From: Anaeramoeba ignava
Taxonomy: Eukaryota; Metamonada; Anaeramoebidae
Direction of reading: 5' to 3'
DNA length: 64,000 nucleotides
Assembly (NCBI GenBank): GCA_028826165.1
Contig: JAPDFW010000092.1
Span: 186,001 to 250,000 of the forward strand
The position numbers and the translations under genes are program-made. This document shows positions 24,565-35,163 of the stretch, piece by piece. Position 1 is the first letter of the stretch. Every line of letters begins with the position of its first letter. The notes beneath the pieces were generated by a model. That model saw only the letters and a program-made list of their open reading frames with translations. It was not told where the DNA came from and made no database searches.

Positions 24565-25729
24565 ATGAATCCAATTTTTCAAAATTATGATTATCTTTTT
24601 AAAATTATCTTACTTAGTGAAAGAGGAATGGGAAAATCATGTTTATTACTTAGATATACTGTATTTTATTTATTCAAAATTTTTTTAAATCAAATTTTCC
24701 AAAACAATTTTTAATTTAATTTATAAAATTTTCCAATATTATTTTAAAGGATGGAACTTATTCAGATTCTTATATTTCAACAATTGGAGTTGATTTTGTA
24801 AATGAATATTAAATTAATTCAATTTTCAAAATTAATTCAAAAAAAAAAAACAAATCAAAAAATTAATTCAAAAAATTAATTCAAAAAATTAATTAAAAAA
24901 AAAATTAAATTAAAAACAATTTGGATTAAAAATTGAATTAGAAAATCAAAGGATTTGAATTAAATGGAAAAAAATTCAAACTTCAAATTGTAAAATTTTA
25001 TATCAAAAAAATCAAAAAATAAAAATCAAAATCAAAACCAAAATCAAAATTAAAAATCAAAAATCAAAAATCAAAATTAAAAATCAAAATCAAAATCAAA
25101 ATCAAAATCAAAATCAAAATCAAAATCAAAATCAAAATTAAAAAAATCAAAATCAAAAATCAAAATCAAAATCAAAATCAAAATTAAATTTAATAAAAGT
25201 GGGAACCTGCAGGAAGTGAAAGATTTTTAACACTAACAAGATCTTATTATAGAGGAGCACATGGAATTATAATTCTTTATGATACTACAAATCAAGAATC
25301 ATTTGATGATCTTAAAAAATGGATTAAAGAAATTCAAGAAAAAGGGCCAGATGATGCAAATATTATGATAATGGGAACAAAAATTGATTTAGTTTCTCAA
25401 AAAGTAATTGATACAGAAACTGGAAAAGTATTTTTTAAATTGAAAGAAATCCAAATATTCAATAAATATTAAATAAATATTCAATAAATATTAAATAAAT
25501 ATTAAATAAATATTTAATTTAAATTTTCAACAAAATAAAAAAGAATTTTGCAGAACAACTTGGTTATTCATTTTTTGAAACAAGTTCAAAAGAAAATATT
25601 AATATTGATGAAGCTTTTGAATTATTAACAAATCAAATTTATCAAAGAGTAAAACAAATTCCTCAAGAAAAACCAAAATCAAATCAAAATTCAAATCAAA
25701 AAGATAAAAAAGGATGTTTATTATTTTAA
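24565..25729 (+). CDS. Rab1-like GTPase, array copy R22, altered P-loop
   Basis: Exons 24565-24660, 24750-24797, 24942-24989, 25200-25427 and 25544-25729 give 201 residues. The P-loop reads SERGMGKS, so the first Gly of GxxxxGKS is Ser. Switch II reads WEPAGSERF, so the Asp of DxxG is Glu. Switch I TIGVDF, GTKID, ETSSK and tail GCLLF are normal. Frame and splice sites are fully intact despite changes at two core nucleotide-binding positions. Confidence 0.86.
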
Positions 25730-25853
25730 GTTTATTTATTAATTAATTTAAGAATTCGGGATTATTTTTTATTCACAATTTTTTGAATAAATGAAAAATA
25801 TTTTTTAAAAAGAAACCATTTTTTCATTTTTTCATTTTTTTTTAAATTATAAA

Positions 25854-26993
25854 ATGATACAAGATGGAGATTATCGAATTGATATCCTTTTAATTGGTGA
25901 TCGAAAAGTTGGGAAATCAAATTTAAGGCTTAGATATTGTGTATTTTATTATTTAAAAATAATATTCAATAAAAATTATATCAAAATTGATTGTTTTTAA
26001 AAGGAAGATACATTTACAGATGAAAATTTGGCAATAATTGGAGATGATCTTGTAAATAAATTGGATTATAAATAAAATTATAAATAAAATTATAAATAAA
26101 ATTATAAATAAAATTATAAATAAAATTATAAATAAAATTATAAATAAAATTATAAATAAAATTATAAATTAAATTATAAATAAAATTATAAATAAAATTA
26201 TAAATTAAATTATAAATAAAATTAAATTATTAATTAAATTATAAATTAAATTATAAATTAAATTATAAATTAAATTATTAATAAAATTATAAATTAAATT
26301 ATAAATAAAATTATAAATTAAATTCAGAAAATGAAAGTAATTGAAAAGGCTGGAAAGGTTTCAAAGATTCTTATCGTAAAAACTTTAAAAGAAAAAGAAA
26401 GAAAAAATCCAAAAAGAATTTTGATTTAAAAAATAAATTTTTTGAAATTAAAAAAAAGTGGGATCCAACACCAAATGAAAGATATAGACAATTAATATTA
26501 CTTTATTATAAAAAAGTTCATGGAATTATAATTGTTTATGATGTTACAAATCAAGAATCATTTGATAATATTAAAAAATGGGTGAAAGAAATTCAAAATA
26601 ATTCAAATGATAATGTAAATGTTATTCTAATTGGAACAAAAATTGATTTAGATTCTCAAAAAGTTATTGATACAGAAACTGGAAAAGTATTTTTTATATC
26701 AAAATTAAAAAATATTAAAATAAATATTAAATAAATATTAAATAAATATTAAATAAATATTAAATAAATATTTCAATAAATATCCAAAATATATTAAATA
26801 AAAATAGAAATTAGCAGAACAACTTGGTTATTCATTTTTTGAAACAAGTTCAAAAGAAAATATTAATATTAATGAAGCTTTTGAAACAATGATTATTCAA
26901 ATTGAAAAAAGAAATCATGAAAAATTAAAAAAAAATTCCAATTCCAATTCCAAAAATAATCAAAATGAAAAAAAAGATTGTTTATTAATGTGA
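25854..26993 (+). CDS. Rab1-like GTPase, array copy R23, most divergent intact copy
   Basis: Exons 25854-25940, 26004-26051, 26328-26375, 26459-26686 and 26808-26993 give 198 residues. P-loop GDRKVGKSN; exon 2 reads DENLAIIGDDL, so the switch I Thr is Ile; interswitch EKAGKVSKILI; switch II WDPTPNERY followed by YYKKVHG, so DxxG Gly and the YYRG element are lost. GTKID and ETSSK remain. The tail is DCLLM, a CaaX box whose terminal Met would favour farnesylation (family knowledge). Open frame throughout. Confidence 0.84.
26058..26322. repeat. 11-bp AAATTATAAAT array, intron 2 of R23
   Basis: About 24 units of AAATAAAATTAT-type repeats fill intron 2. This is the only copy with an expanded intron 2; elsewhere intron 2 is 80-110 bp. 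Confidence 0.88.
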
Positions 26994-27133
26994 AAGTTAG
27001 GTTTTTAAATTTGAATTGAAATTTGAATTGAAATCCATTTTTTTTTAATTATTGATTTATATTTTTGGAAAATGAAAAAATTTCAAAAAATATTTTTTTC
27101 ATTTTTTTTCGATTTCTTTTCTTAAATAATCAA

Positions 27134-28747
27134 ATGGATTATAAACAAGAATATGATTATCTTTTTAAAATTATTTTAGTTGGTGATTCTGGAGCTGGAA
27201 AATCTTGCTTATTAATTAGATATTCTGTATTTTATTAATAAAAATTGAATTAAATTAAATTTTTAGAAATGTAAAAAGTTTTTTCTCATTAATAAAAACA
27301 TTTTTAATATTAATTTTAAAGGATGGTAAATTTTCAGATTCTTATGTTTCAACAATTGGAGTGGATTTTGTAAATGAATATTAATTTAATTCAATTTTAA
27401 AAATTTAAAATTAAAAATTAAAAATTAAAAATCAAAATTTAAAAAAGAGGATTAAACCAATTGAATTAAATGGAAAAATTTTCAAGCTCCAAATTGTAAA
27501 ACTTTAAAATAAAATTTAGATTTAAAATCTAATTGAAATTCAAAATTAAAATCAAAATCAAAATCAAAATAAAAATTAAAATCAAAATCAAAATCAAAAT
27601 CAAAATCAAAAATCAAAATTAAAATCAAAATCAAAATCAAAATTAAAATCAAAATCAAAAATTAAATTAATAAAAGTGGGATTTTGCAGGAACTGAAAGA
27701 TTTTCAATGTATACAAGAAATTATTTTAGAGGAGCACATGGAATTATGATTCTTTATGATATTGCAAATCAAAACTCATTTGATAATCTTAAATTTTGGA
27801 TACAAGAAATTCAAGAAAAAGCAGGAGATGAAGTAAATATTATTCTAATTGGAACAAAATCAGATTTAGTTTCAAAAAGAGTTATTGATACAGAAACTGG
27901 AAAGGTATTTTTTTACATACAATAAATATTAAATAAATATTAAAATAAATATTAAATAAATATTAAATAAATATTAAATAAATATTAAAATAAATATTAA
28001 AATAAATATTCAATAAATATTAAATAAATATTAAATATTAAATAAATATTAAATAAATATTCAATAAATATTAAATAAATATTAAATAAATATTAAATAA
28101 ATATTCAATAAATATTAAATAAATATTCAATAAATAAATATTAAATAAATATTAAATTAAATATTAAATAAATATTTCAATAAATATTAAATAAATATTA
28201 AATAAATATTAAATAAATATTAAATAAATATTCAATAAATATTAAATAAATATTTCAAATAAATATTTCAAATAAATATTTTAAATAAATATTAAAAATA
28301 AATATTAAATAAATATTCAATAAATATCTAATAGAAATTAAATAAATATTAAATAAATATTAAAATAAATATTAAAATAAATATTCAATAAATATTAAAT
28401 AAATATTAAATATTAAATAAATATTAAATAAATATTTCAATAAATATTAAATAAATATTAAATTAAATATTAAATAAATATTTCAATAAATATTAAATAA
28501 ATATTAAATAAATATTAAATAAATATTTCAATAAATATTCCAAATAAATATTCCAAATAAATATTAAAATAAAATAAAATAGAAATTAGCAGAACAACTT
28601 GGCTATTCATTTTTTGAAACAAGTTCAAAAGAAAATATTAATATTAATGAAGCTTTTGAATCATTAACAAATCAAATTTATCAAAGAGTTAAACAAATTC
28701 CTCAAGAAAAACCAAAAAATGAAAAAAAAGATTGTTTATTAATGTGA
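27134..28747 (+). CDS. Rab1-like GTPase, array copy R24
   Basis: Exons 27134-27226, 27322-27369, 27448-27495, 27677-27904 and 28583-28747 give 193 residues. Starts [13 protein letters not shown]-loop GDSGAGKSC, switch I TIGVDF, interswitch [16 protein letters not shown], switch [31 protein letters not shown], tail DCLLM. Switch II resembles that of R13 although exon 1 belongs with R25. Intron 4 is about 680 bp of the 11-bp ATAAATATTAA unit (27925-28565), internally duplicated in blocks. Confidence 0.9.
27925..28570. repeat. 11-bp ATAAATATTAA array with internal higher-order duplication, intron 4 of R24
   Basis: The array contains larger repeated blocks: the stretch around 28020-28230 recurs with small changes around 28380-28530, including the distinctive TAAATTAAATATTAAATAAATATTTC step. 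It is the longest intron 4 array in the window. Confidence 0.8.
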
Positions 28748-28896
28748 AAGTTAGGTTTTTAAATTTGAATTGAAATTTGAATTGAAATCCATTTTTTTTA
28801 ATTGTTGATTTATATTTTTGGAAAATGAAAAAATTTCAAAAAAACGTTTTCTTATTTTTTCATTTTTTTTTTCGATTTCTTTTCTTAAATAATCAA

Positions 28897-30683
28897 ATGG
28901 ATTATAAACAAGAATATGATTATCTTTTTAAAATTGTTTTAGTTGGTGATACTGGAGTTGGAAAAACAAGTTTATTATCTAGATATACTGTATTTTATTA
29001 ATAAAAAATTAAATTAAATTAAATTAAATTTTTAGAAATGTAAAAAGTTTTTTCTCATCAATAAAAACATTTTTAATATTAATTTTAAAGGATGGTAAAT
29101 TTTCAGATTCTTATGTTTCAACAATTGGAGTGGATTTTGTAAATGAATATTAATTTAAATTAGTTTAAATTAAATTAAATTAAATTAAATTAAAAAATTA
29201 AAAAATTAAAAACAAAGAGAACAAAAACAATTGGATTAGATGGAAAAAATATGAAACTTCAAATTGTAAAACTTTAAAATAAAATTTAGATTTAAAATCA
29301 AAATCAAAATCAAAATCAAAATCAAAATTAAAAATCAAAATCAAAATCAAAATTAAAATCAAAATCAAAATCAAAATCAAAATCAAAATCAAATTGAAAA
29401 TCAAAATCAAAATCAAAATTAAAATCAAAATTAAAATCAAAATCAAAATCAAAATCAAAATCAAAATCAAAATCAAAATCAAAATCAAATTCAAATTGAA
29501 AATCAAAATCAAAATCAAAATCAAAATCAAATTCAAATTGAAAATCAAAATCAAAATCAAAATCAAAATCAAAATTAAAATCAAAATCAAAACCAAAATT
29601 TAAATCAAAATAAAAATCAAAATCAAAAATTAAATTAATAAAAGTGGGATTTAGCAGGAAGTGAAAGGTTTATAAATGTAACAAGAGTTTATTATAGAGG
29701 AGCAAGTGGAGTTATTCTTCTTTATGATATTGCAAATCAAAACTCATTTGATAATCTTAAATTTTGGATACAAGAAATTCAAGAAAAAGCAGAAGATGAA
29801 GTAAATATTATTCTAGTTGGAACAAAATCAGATTTAGTTTCAAAAAGAGTTATTGATACAGAAACTGGAAAGGTATTTTTTTACATACAATAAATATTAA
29901 ATAAATATTTCAATAAATATTAAATAAATATTGAAATAAATATTAAATAAATATTTCAATAAATATTAAATAAATATCAAATAAATATTAAATAAATATT
30001 CCAAATAAATATTAAATAAATATTTCAAATAAATATTAAATAAATATCAAATATTCCAAATAAATATTTCAAATAAATATTCCAAATAAATATTCCAAAT
30101 AAATATTTCAAATAAATATTAAATAAATATTCCAAATAAATATTTAATAAATAAAATATTAAATAAATAGAATTCGAATAAATTTTAAATAAGTTCAAAA
30201 GAAAATATTAATAAATATTAAGCTTTTAAATATTCCAAATCAAATTTATTAAATTAAATAAAACAAATATTTCAAAAAATAAATATTGAAAAACAAATTT
30301 TTCAATAAATTTAAAAGAAAATATCAAAAATAAAAATTAAATAAAAATTAAAACAAAAAAAAAAACAAATTAAATATTAAAAATTCCTCTTTTCAAATAA
30401 ATATTAAATAAATATTGAATAAATATTCAAAATTAAAAAATTCAATAAATATTAAAGGAAAAAGAATAAAATAAAAATTAAAAATAAATAAAATCAATTT
30501 AGACTTTTTATCTTAAGTTATTCATTTTTGAAACAAGTTCAAAAAAGAAAATATTAATATTGATGAAGCTTTTAATCATTAACAAAAATAATTTATCAAA
30601 AAGTAAAACAATTTCCTCGGGAGGAAAACCAATTCCAATTCAATATAATTATTTTTGAAAAACAAGTTTGTTTATTAATTTAA
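28897..30683 (+). pseudogene. Rab1-like GTPase R25: intact exons 1-4, decayed exon 5 (array edge)
   Basis: Exons 28897-28989, 29091-29138, 29218-29265 and 29645-29872 are intact: [15 protein letters not shown], interswitch GLDGKNMKLQI, switch II WDLAGSERFINVTRVYYRG, GTKSD. Intron 3 is filled with CAAAAT units. Two decayed exon 5 copies follow: a faint one at about 30185-30300, merged with the intron repeat, and a clearer one at about 30517-30683 that keeps ETSSKENIN-like codons with indels and ends in a CLLI-like codon series. With no usable exon 5 the copy lacks its G5 motif and lipidation signal. Confidence 0.78.
29290..29635. repeat. CAAAAT hexanucleotide array, intron 3 of R25
   Basis: About 340 bp of CAAAAT with single-base variants (AAATTAAAATC, AAATTGAAAATC). 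The same unit encodes Gln-Asn when it lies in exons (R6, R8 and the large genes to the right). It is therefore present here both as intron filler and as coding sequence. Confidence 0.88.
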
Positions 30684-30841
30684 AAAGAAAATTCCAAAAA
30701 GAAAAAGTTTGGGATCAAAAAAATAAAAATAAAAAATTTTGATTGTAAAAATTTAAATTTTTCTTCCCTTGTATTTTGTTCTTTTTTATTTATTTTATTT
30801 TTATTTTTAAAAATTTTTTTCAAAAAGAAATCAAAATTAAT

Positions 30842-33800
30842 ATGCAAATTAAAATTGAAGTTAAAAGTATTCAAAGATTTAAAAAATCAAAATCAAAGTG
30901 AATAAAAGGAAAAAAGAATAAAAAGAAAAAAAATTAAAAAAAAAAAATACAAAAACAAATCAATTAGACTTTTTATCTTATAGTTGTTTCTTCAACTGAA
31001 GAATGGGGAGTATTAAGAAACTACACAAATTTTCGAATTCTTCATGACACAGTAAAAATTCTAATTAAAAATAAAATAATTTAAATTAAATTCAATTCAA
31101 TCCAAACAAGATCAACGAAAATGAATTAAAATTAATTAAATTTTTTTCTCTTTTATTTTTTCTTTTATTTTTTTCAGTTAAAATTATCTTTTCCAGAACA
31201 ATTACAAAAAATTAAATTTCCAATAGAAGTTTGGGATCAAAATTTACAAGAAATAATTTGTTTTGATTGTATCCAAGAATATTTAAATGATTTATTAAAA
31301 ATCCCAGAAATTGAATCTTCAAAACCTTTTGTTCATTTTATTCATGTAATTTAGAATTAAGAAATAAAATGGAAAATTTTTTTGAAGATCAAAAAGAAAT
31401 CAAAATTAAAATCAAAATCAAATTTAAATTCAAAATCAAAATCAAAATCAAAATCAAAAATCAAAATCAAAATCAAAATTCAAATCTAATTCAAAATCAA
31501 AATTAAATCAAAATCAAAATCTAATTCAAAATCAAAATTAAATTCAAATCAAAATCAAAATCAAAATCAAAATTAAAATCAAAATCAAAAATAAAATTAA
31601 AATCAAAATCAAAATCAAAATCAAAAATCAAAACAAAATTACAATCAATCTAATCAAAAATCCAATTGGAAAATCAACCAAAAAATTAAAAAAAATTTGC
31701 CACGAAAACATTTTTATCTTTCCAATATTTTGAAAAATAAATTTAAAATTAAAATCAAAATAAAACCAAAAATCGAAAACCACAAAAAAAACAAACACAA
31801 AAAACAATCCCAAATAAACCAAAAAAATAATCAAAAAATGGAAATGGTTGTAAATTGAAAAAAAATTTTTTCATCAAGATCTAAATAAATTTAATTTAAT
31901 TAATTCCAATCAATTTGATCAATTTAATCAAATAAAATCAATTTAATTAAATAAAATCAAATAAAATCAATTTAATTAATTTAATTAATTCAAATCAAAT
32001 TTAAATAAATTAAATCAAATCAAAATCAAATCCAAATTAAATCAATTTAATCTAATCAAATTAAATCAATTAAATTAAATCAAATAAATTTAATCTAATA
32101 CTAATCAATTTCAAATCAATTTAATCAATTTAATCAATTTAATCAATTTAATCAATTTAATCAATTTAATCAATTTAATCAATTTAATCAATTTAATCAA
32201 ATCAATTTAATCAATTTAATCAAATCAAATCAAATTAAATCAAATCAAATCAAATCAAATCAAATCAAATTAAATCAAATTAAATTAAATTAAATTAAAT
32301 CAAATCAAATCAATTTAATCAATTTAATCAAATCAAATCAAATTAAATTAAATCAAATCAATTTAATCAAATCAATTAAATAAATAAAATCAAATCAAAT
32401 CAAATCAAATCAAATTAAATCAATTTAATCAAATCAAATCAATTCCAAAAAATTAAATTAAATAAAATCAAATTAATTCAAATTAATTCAAATCAAATTT
32501 AAATAAATAATAATAAAAAAGCCACTCCCAGGTCATATAAATCGAGAAAGTTATTTGCAAACAAAAACAGCAGAAATGATCCAAAAAGAAAACAGACTAC
32601 TGAAAAAATGGGAAAAAACAAGATTAGTAGGAACACGATATGAAATCAGTAAGAAATTCAAGAAACAATTACGAAAAGGAGTACCAGACAAGTTTCGGAA
32701 GCAAGTATGGCTACTTGCAACAGGGGGAAAGGAGCTACTTGCGAAGCAGGGGAACTTCTATATGGATCAGTTAGAGAAACTATTTGGAGATCACGTACCA
32801 GAACACATTTCAGAATTTCCAATTGTGGCGGATGATGAATTTCATAAGTTCCACCACTTTATCGACACAGTACCCCTGGAGAGAATATTGGCGGTTCTAT
32901 CCGATCAGCACCACGATATCTCGTACTGTGTGTCCATCTCAGATATCATTTCTATCCTTTTGGTTTTCCTGGAGGAAAGCGAGTGTTATGCCGCTATTCA
33001 TTGCATGGTTATCATGTCCAAGAAGGGAAGAAAGTACTTCGAGACAACAAAAACAAACACCAATCTCTTCGAGGAAACATTCCGCAAACTCCTTTGGTCA
33101 AAAGTCCCTTCGGTTGCTAGAAAAATGAATGAGCTCGGAATTCAACCCGGTGAGTTTTATTCCGATTGGTTCCAGCGTACATTCGTAACAGACCTCCCTT
33201 TCCAGGCCGTTTTGCGTGTATTCGACTGCTTCCTCTATGAGGGAACTAAGATATTTTATAGAGTTGCTCTTTCCGTGTTTATGATCATGAAGAAAAATTT
33301 ACTCAATGCAAAATCAAAAGAGGAATTTCGAGAGTTGGTTCGAAATTTCCTTTGGAATATCGACAATATCGATGCCATTTTGAAGAAGGGCTTCAGTATT
33401 CTTCTCTCACGTTCAGGCTTCGATAAGATTGACCAAGAGAATCTGAAGATGAAGCGTGATGTGCTTGAATCAAAGATAATCAAAAAGGCATCTCATGTCG
33501 AACCAATTCGCGGATCTCTTTTTCGCATCAAAATACACGAATCTGGCCTCATAAAAAACACACATGCCCAGAAGATCTATCTCCATATCCCGCGTCATCT
33601 CCATTCGCGAATTCCAAAATTGATTTTTTCAACAGAAACTCATGGATTCACTTTGGGAAAATTGTATGCAACTTGCGCTCTTCATAGTCCTCCATTTATT
33701 TTGGTAATAAAACCCTTTATTGAAATCCCTTCAGATTATCTTTGTGGCGCGTTTTTGACTTATACTCCTCAGATTAGTGAGGAATATTATGGAGATGGAT

Positions 33801-34532
33801 TGATGTTCTTGTTTTCATTTACTGAGAATTTTAGGTGTTATCATTGGTCTGAATTTAAGGATGAATTTTTACTTGATGAAAAAACTAATCCTTTATTTAT
33901 TGAATCAAAACCAGCTGTTAAAAAATCTGAATTGAAAGAAAACGGAAATGAAAATCCAAATCCAAAATCCAAATCCAAATCCAATTCAAAATCAAAATGA
34001 AAATCAAAATCAAAATCAAAATGAAAATCAAAATCAAAATGAAAATCAAAATCCAAATCCAAATCAAAAAAAACATCCGAAAATCCAAAAAGAAAATCAT
34101 CCAATTCGAAATCAAAATCCAATTCGAAATTCAAATCAAAATCAAAATCAAAATCCAAATTCAAATCCAAATCAAAATCAAAATCAAAATCCAAATTCAA
34201 ATCAAAATCAAAATCAAAATCAAAATCAAAATCAAAATCAAAATCAAAATCAAAATCAAAATCAAAATCAAAATCAAAATTACAAAATTTATCGAACTTC
34301 TTTTATGTATGGTTCTAAAACTAATTTCCAAATAGGAAATGGTCCTTTTGGTCCTGGTTTGTTTTTTGATAAAGACCTTAAGAATTGTACTACTTGTGTT
34401 ACTGAAACTTTTTCAAATCAACCTTTAATTCCTTCTTCACTTTTTCCACTTGAACAACAAAAAGATCCACAACGTTCTTCTTTTATGATTCAAAATTTAG
34501 AAATTTATAGTTTGAAAAAGAAAGAAAAATGA
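30842..34532 (+). CDS. PX-TBC-TLDc protein, RabGAP-like, probably without GAP catalysis
   Basis: Exons: 30842-30897 (MQIKIEVKSIQRF, a likely PX strand 1), 30984-31051 (EEWGVLRNYTNFRILHDT), 31178-31345 (FPEQLQKIKF ... LLKIPEIESSKPFVHFIH) and 32522-34532. The first three form a PX domain, which usually binds phosphoinositides. The last exon starts PLPGHINRESYL and holds a TBC domain (RKGVPDKFRKQVW) and a TLDc domain (LIFSTETHGFTLGKLY to FGPGLFFDKDL). In the TBC domain the Arg finger motif IxxDxxR reads IVADDEF and the Gln finger YxQ reads YCVS, so classical Rab GTPase activation is doubtful. TBC plus TLDc resembles TBC1D24/Skywalker. A Q/N tract (33945-34280) interrupts TLDc and contains an extra A at about 33964-33967 that shifts the frame; removing it restores one ORF of 670 codons. 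Joining exons 1 and 2 is off by one base, so the 5' model is tentative. It lies next to the Rab array. Confidence 0.8.
31346..32521. repeat. Low-complexity intron of the PX-TBC-TLDc gene
   Basis: Intron between the last PX exon and the TBC exon. The left part (31400-31640) is CAAAAT/AAATTC repeat; 31860-32500 is built from AATTTAATC and AAATC units, with a pure AATTTAATC block at about 32116-32220. No coding signal beyond low-complexity frames. It ends at the AG before 32522. Confidence 0.75.
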
Positions 34533-35163
34533 AACAAAAATGGAAAAAAATTTATAATTTTCTTTCTTTTTTTTTTCAAAACTTTTTTTTTTTGAATTGG
34601 TTTTTTTTTTTTTTGATTTGAAGAATTTGAAACAAATTTTGTTTTAAATAAAAAGAAAATGAATAAAAAAATTAAATCTAAATTTAAATTAAATCAAATT
34701 AAAATAAAAAAAAGTGGAACAAAATAATTATTTTTTGTTTTTTAATTAATCAATCAAAATAAAATTTAAATCTAAATTTAAATCAAAATTAAATAAAAAA
34801 ATTAAATCAAAAAAAGTGGAACAAAATAATTATTTTTTTGTTTTTTAATTAATCAATCAAATTGAAAATTAAAAATTAAATCAAATTAAATAAAAAAATT
34901 AAATCTAAATTTAAATTAAAAATTAAATCAAAAAAAGTGGAACAAAATAATTATTTTTTTTGTTTTTTAATTAATCAATTAAAATAAAAATTAAATCAAA
35001 ATTAAATCTAAAATTAAATCAAAAAAAGTGGAACAAAATAAGTATTTTTTTTGTTTTTTAATTAATCAATCAAATTGAAAAAGAAAAAGAAAATGAAAGA
35101 AAAAGAAAGAAAGAGAAAAGTTTGTAGATTTCGATTGGAAAATTTTAAAATTGCTTGAGAAAA
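34533..35163. repeat. Spacer with four copies of an AAAGTGGAACAAAATAA repeat
   Basis: Intergenic between two convergent genes. Four imperfect copies of a unit of about 90-120 bp carry the core GTGGAACAAAATAA followed by TTTTTTGTTTTTTAATTAATCAATC; cores start at 34714, 34816, 34938 and 35029. The AT-rich flank between cores varies in length. No ORF. Could hold both 3' ends. Confidence 0.8.

Noticed and set aside
26004-26051. R23 as a different GTPase family because of its odd switch I
   Set aside because: Exon borders, GTKID, ETSSK and intron positions are those of the array, so it is a divergent copy.
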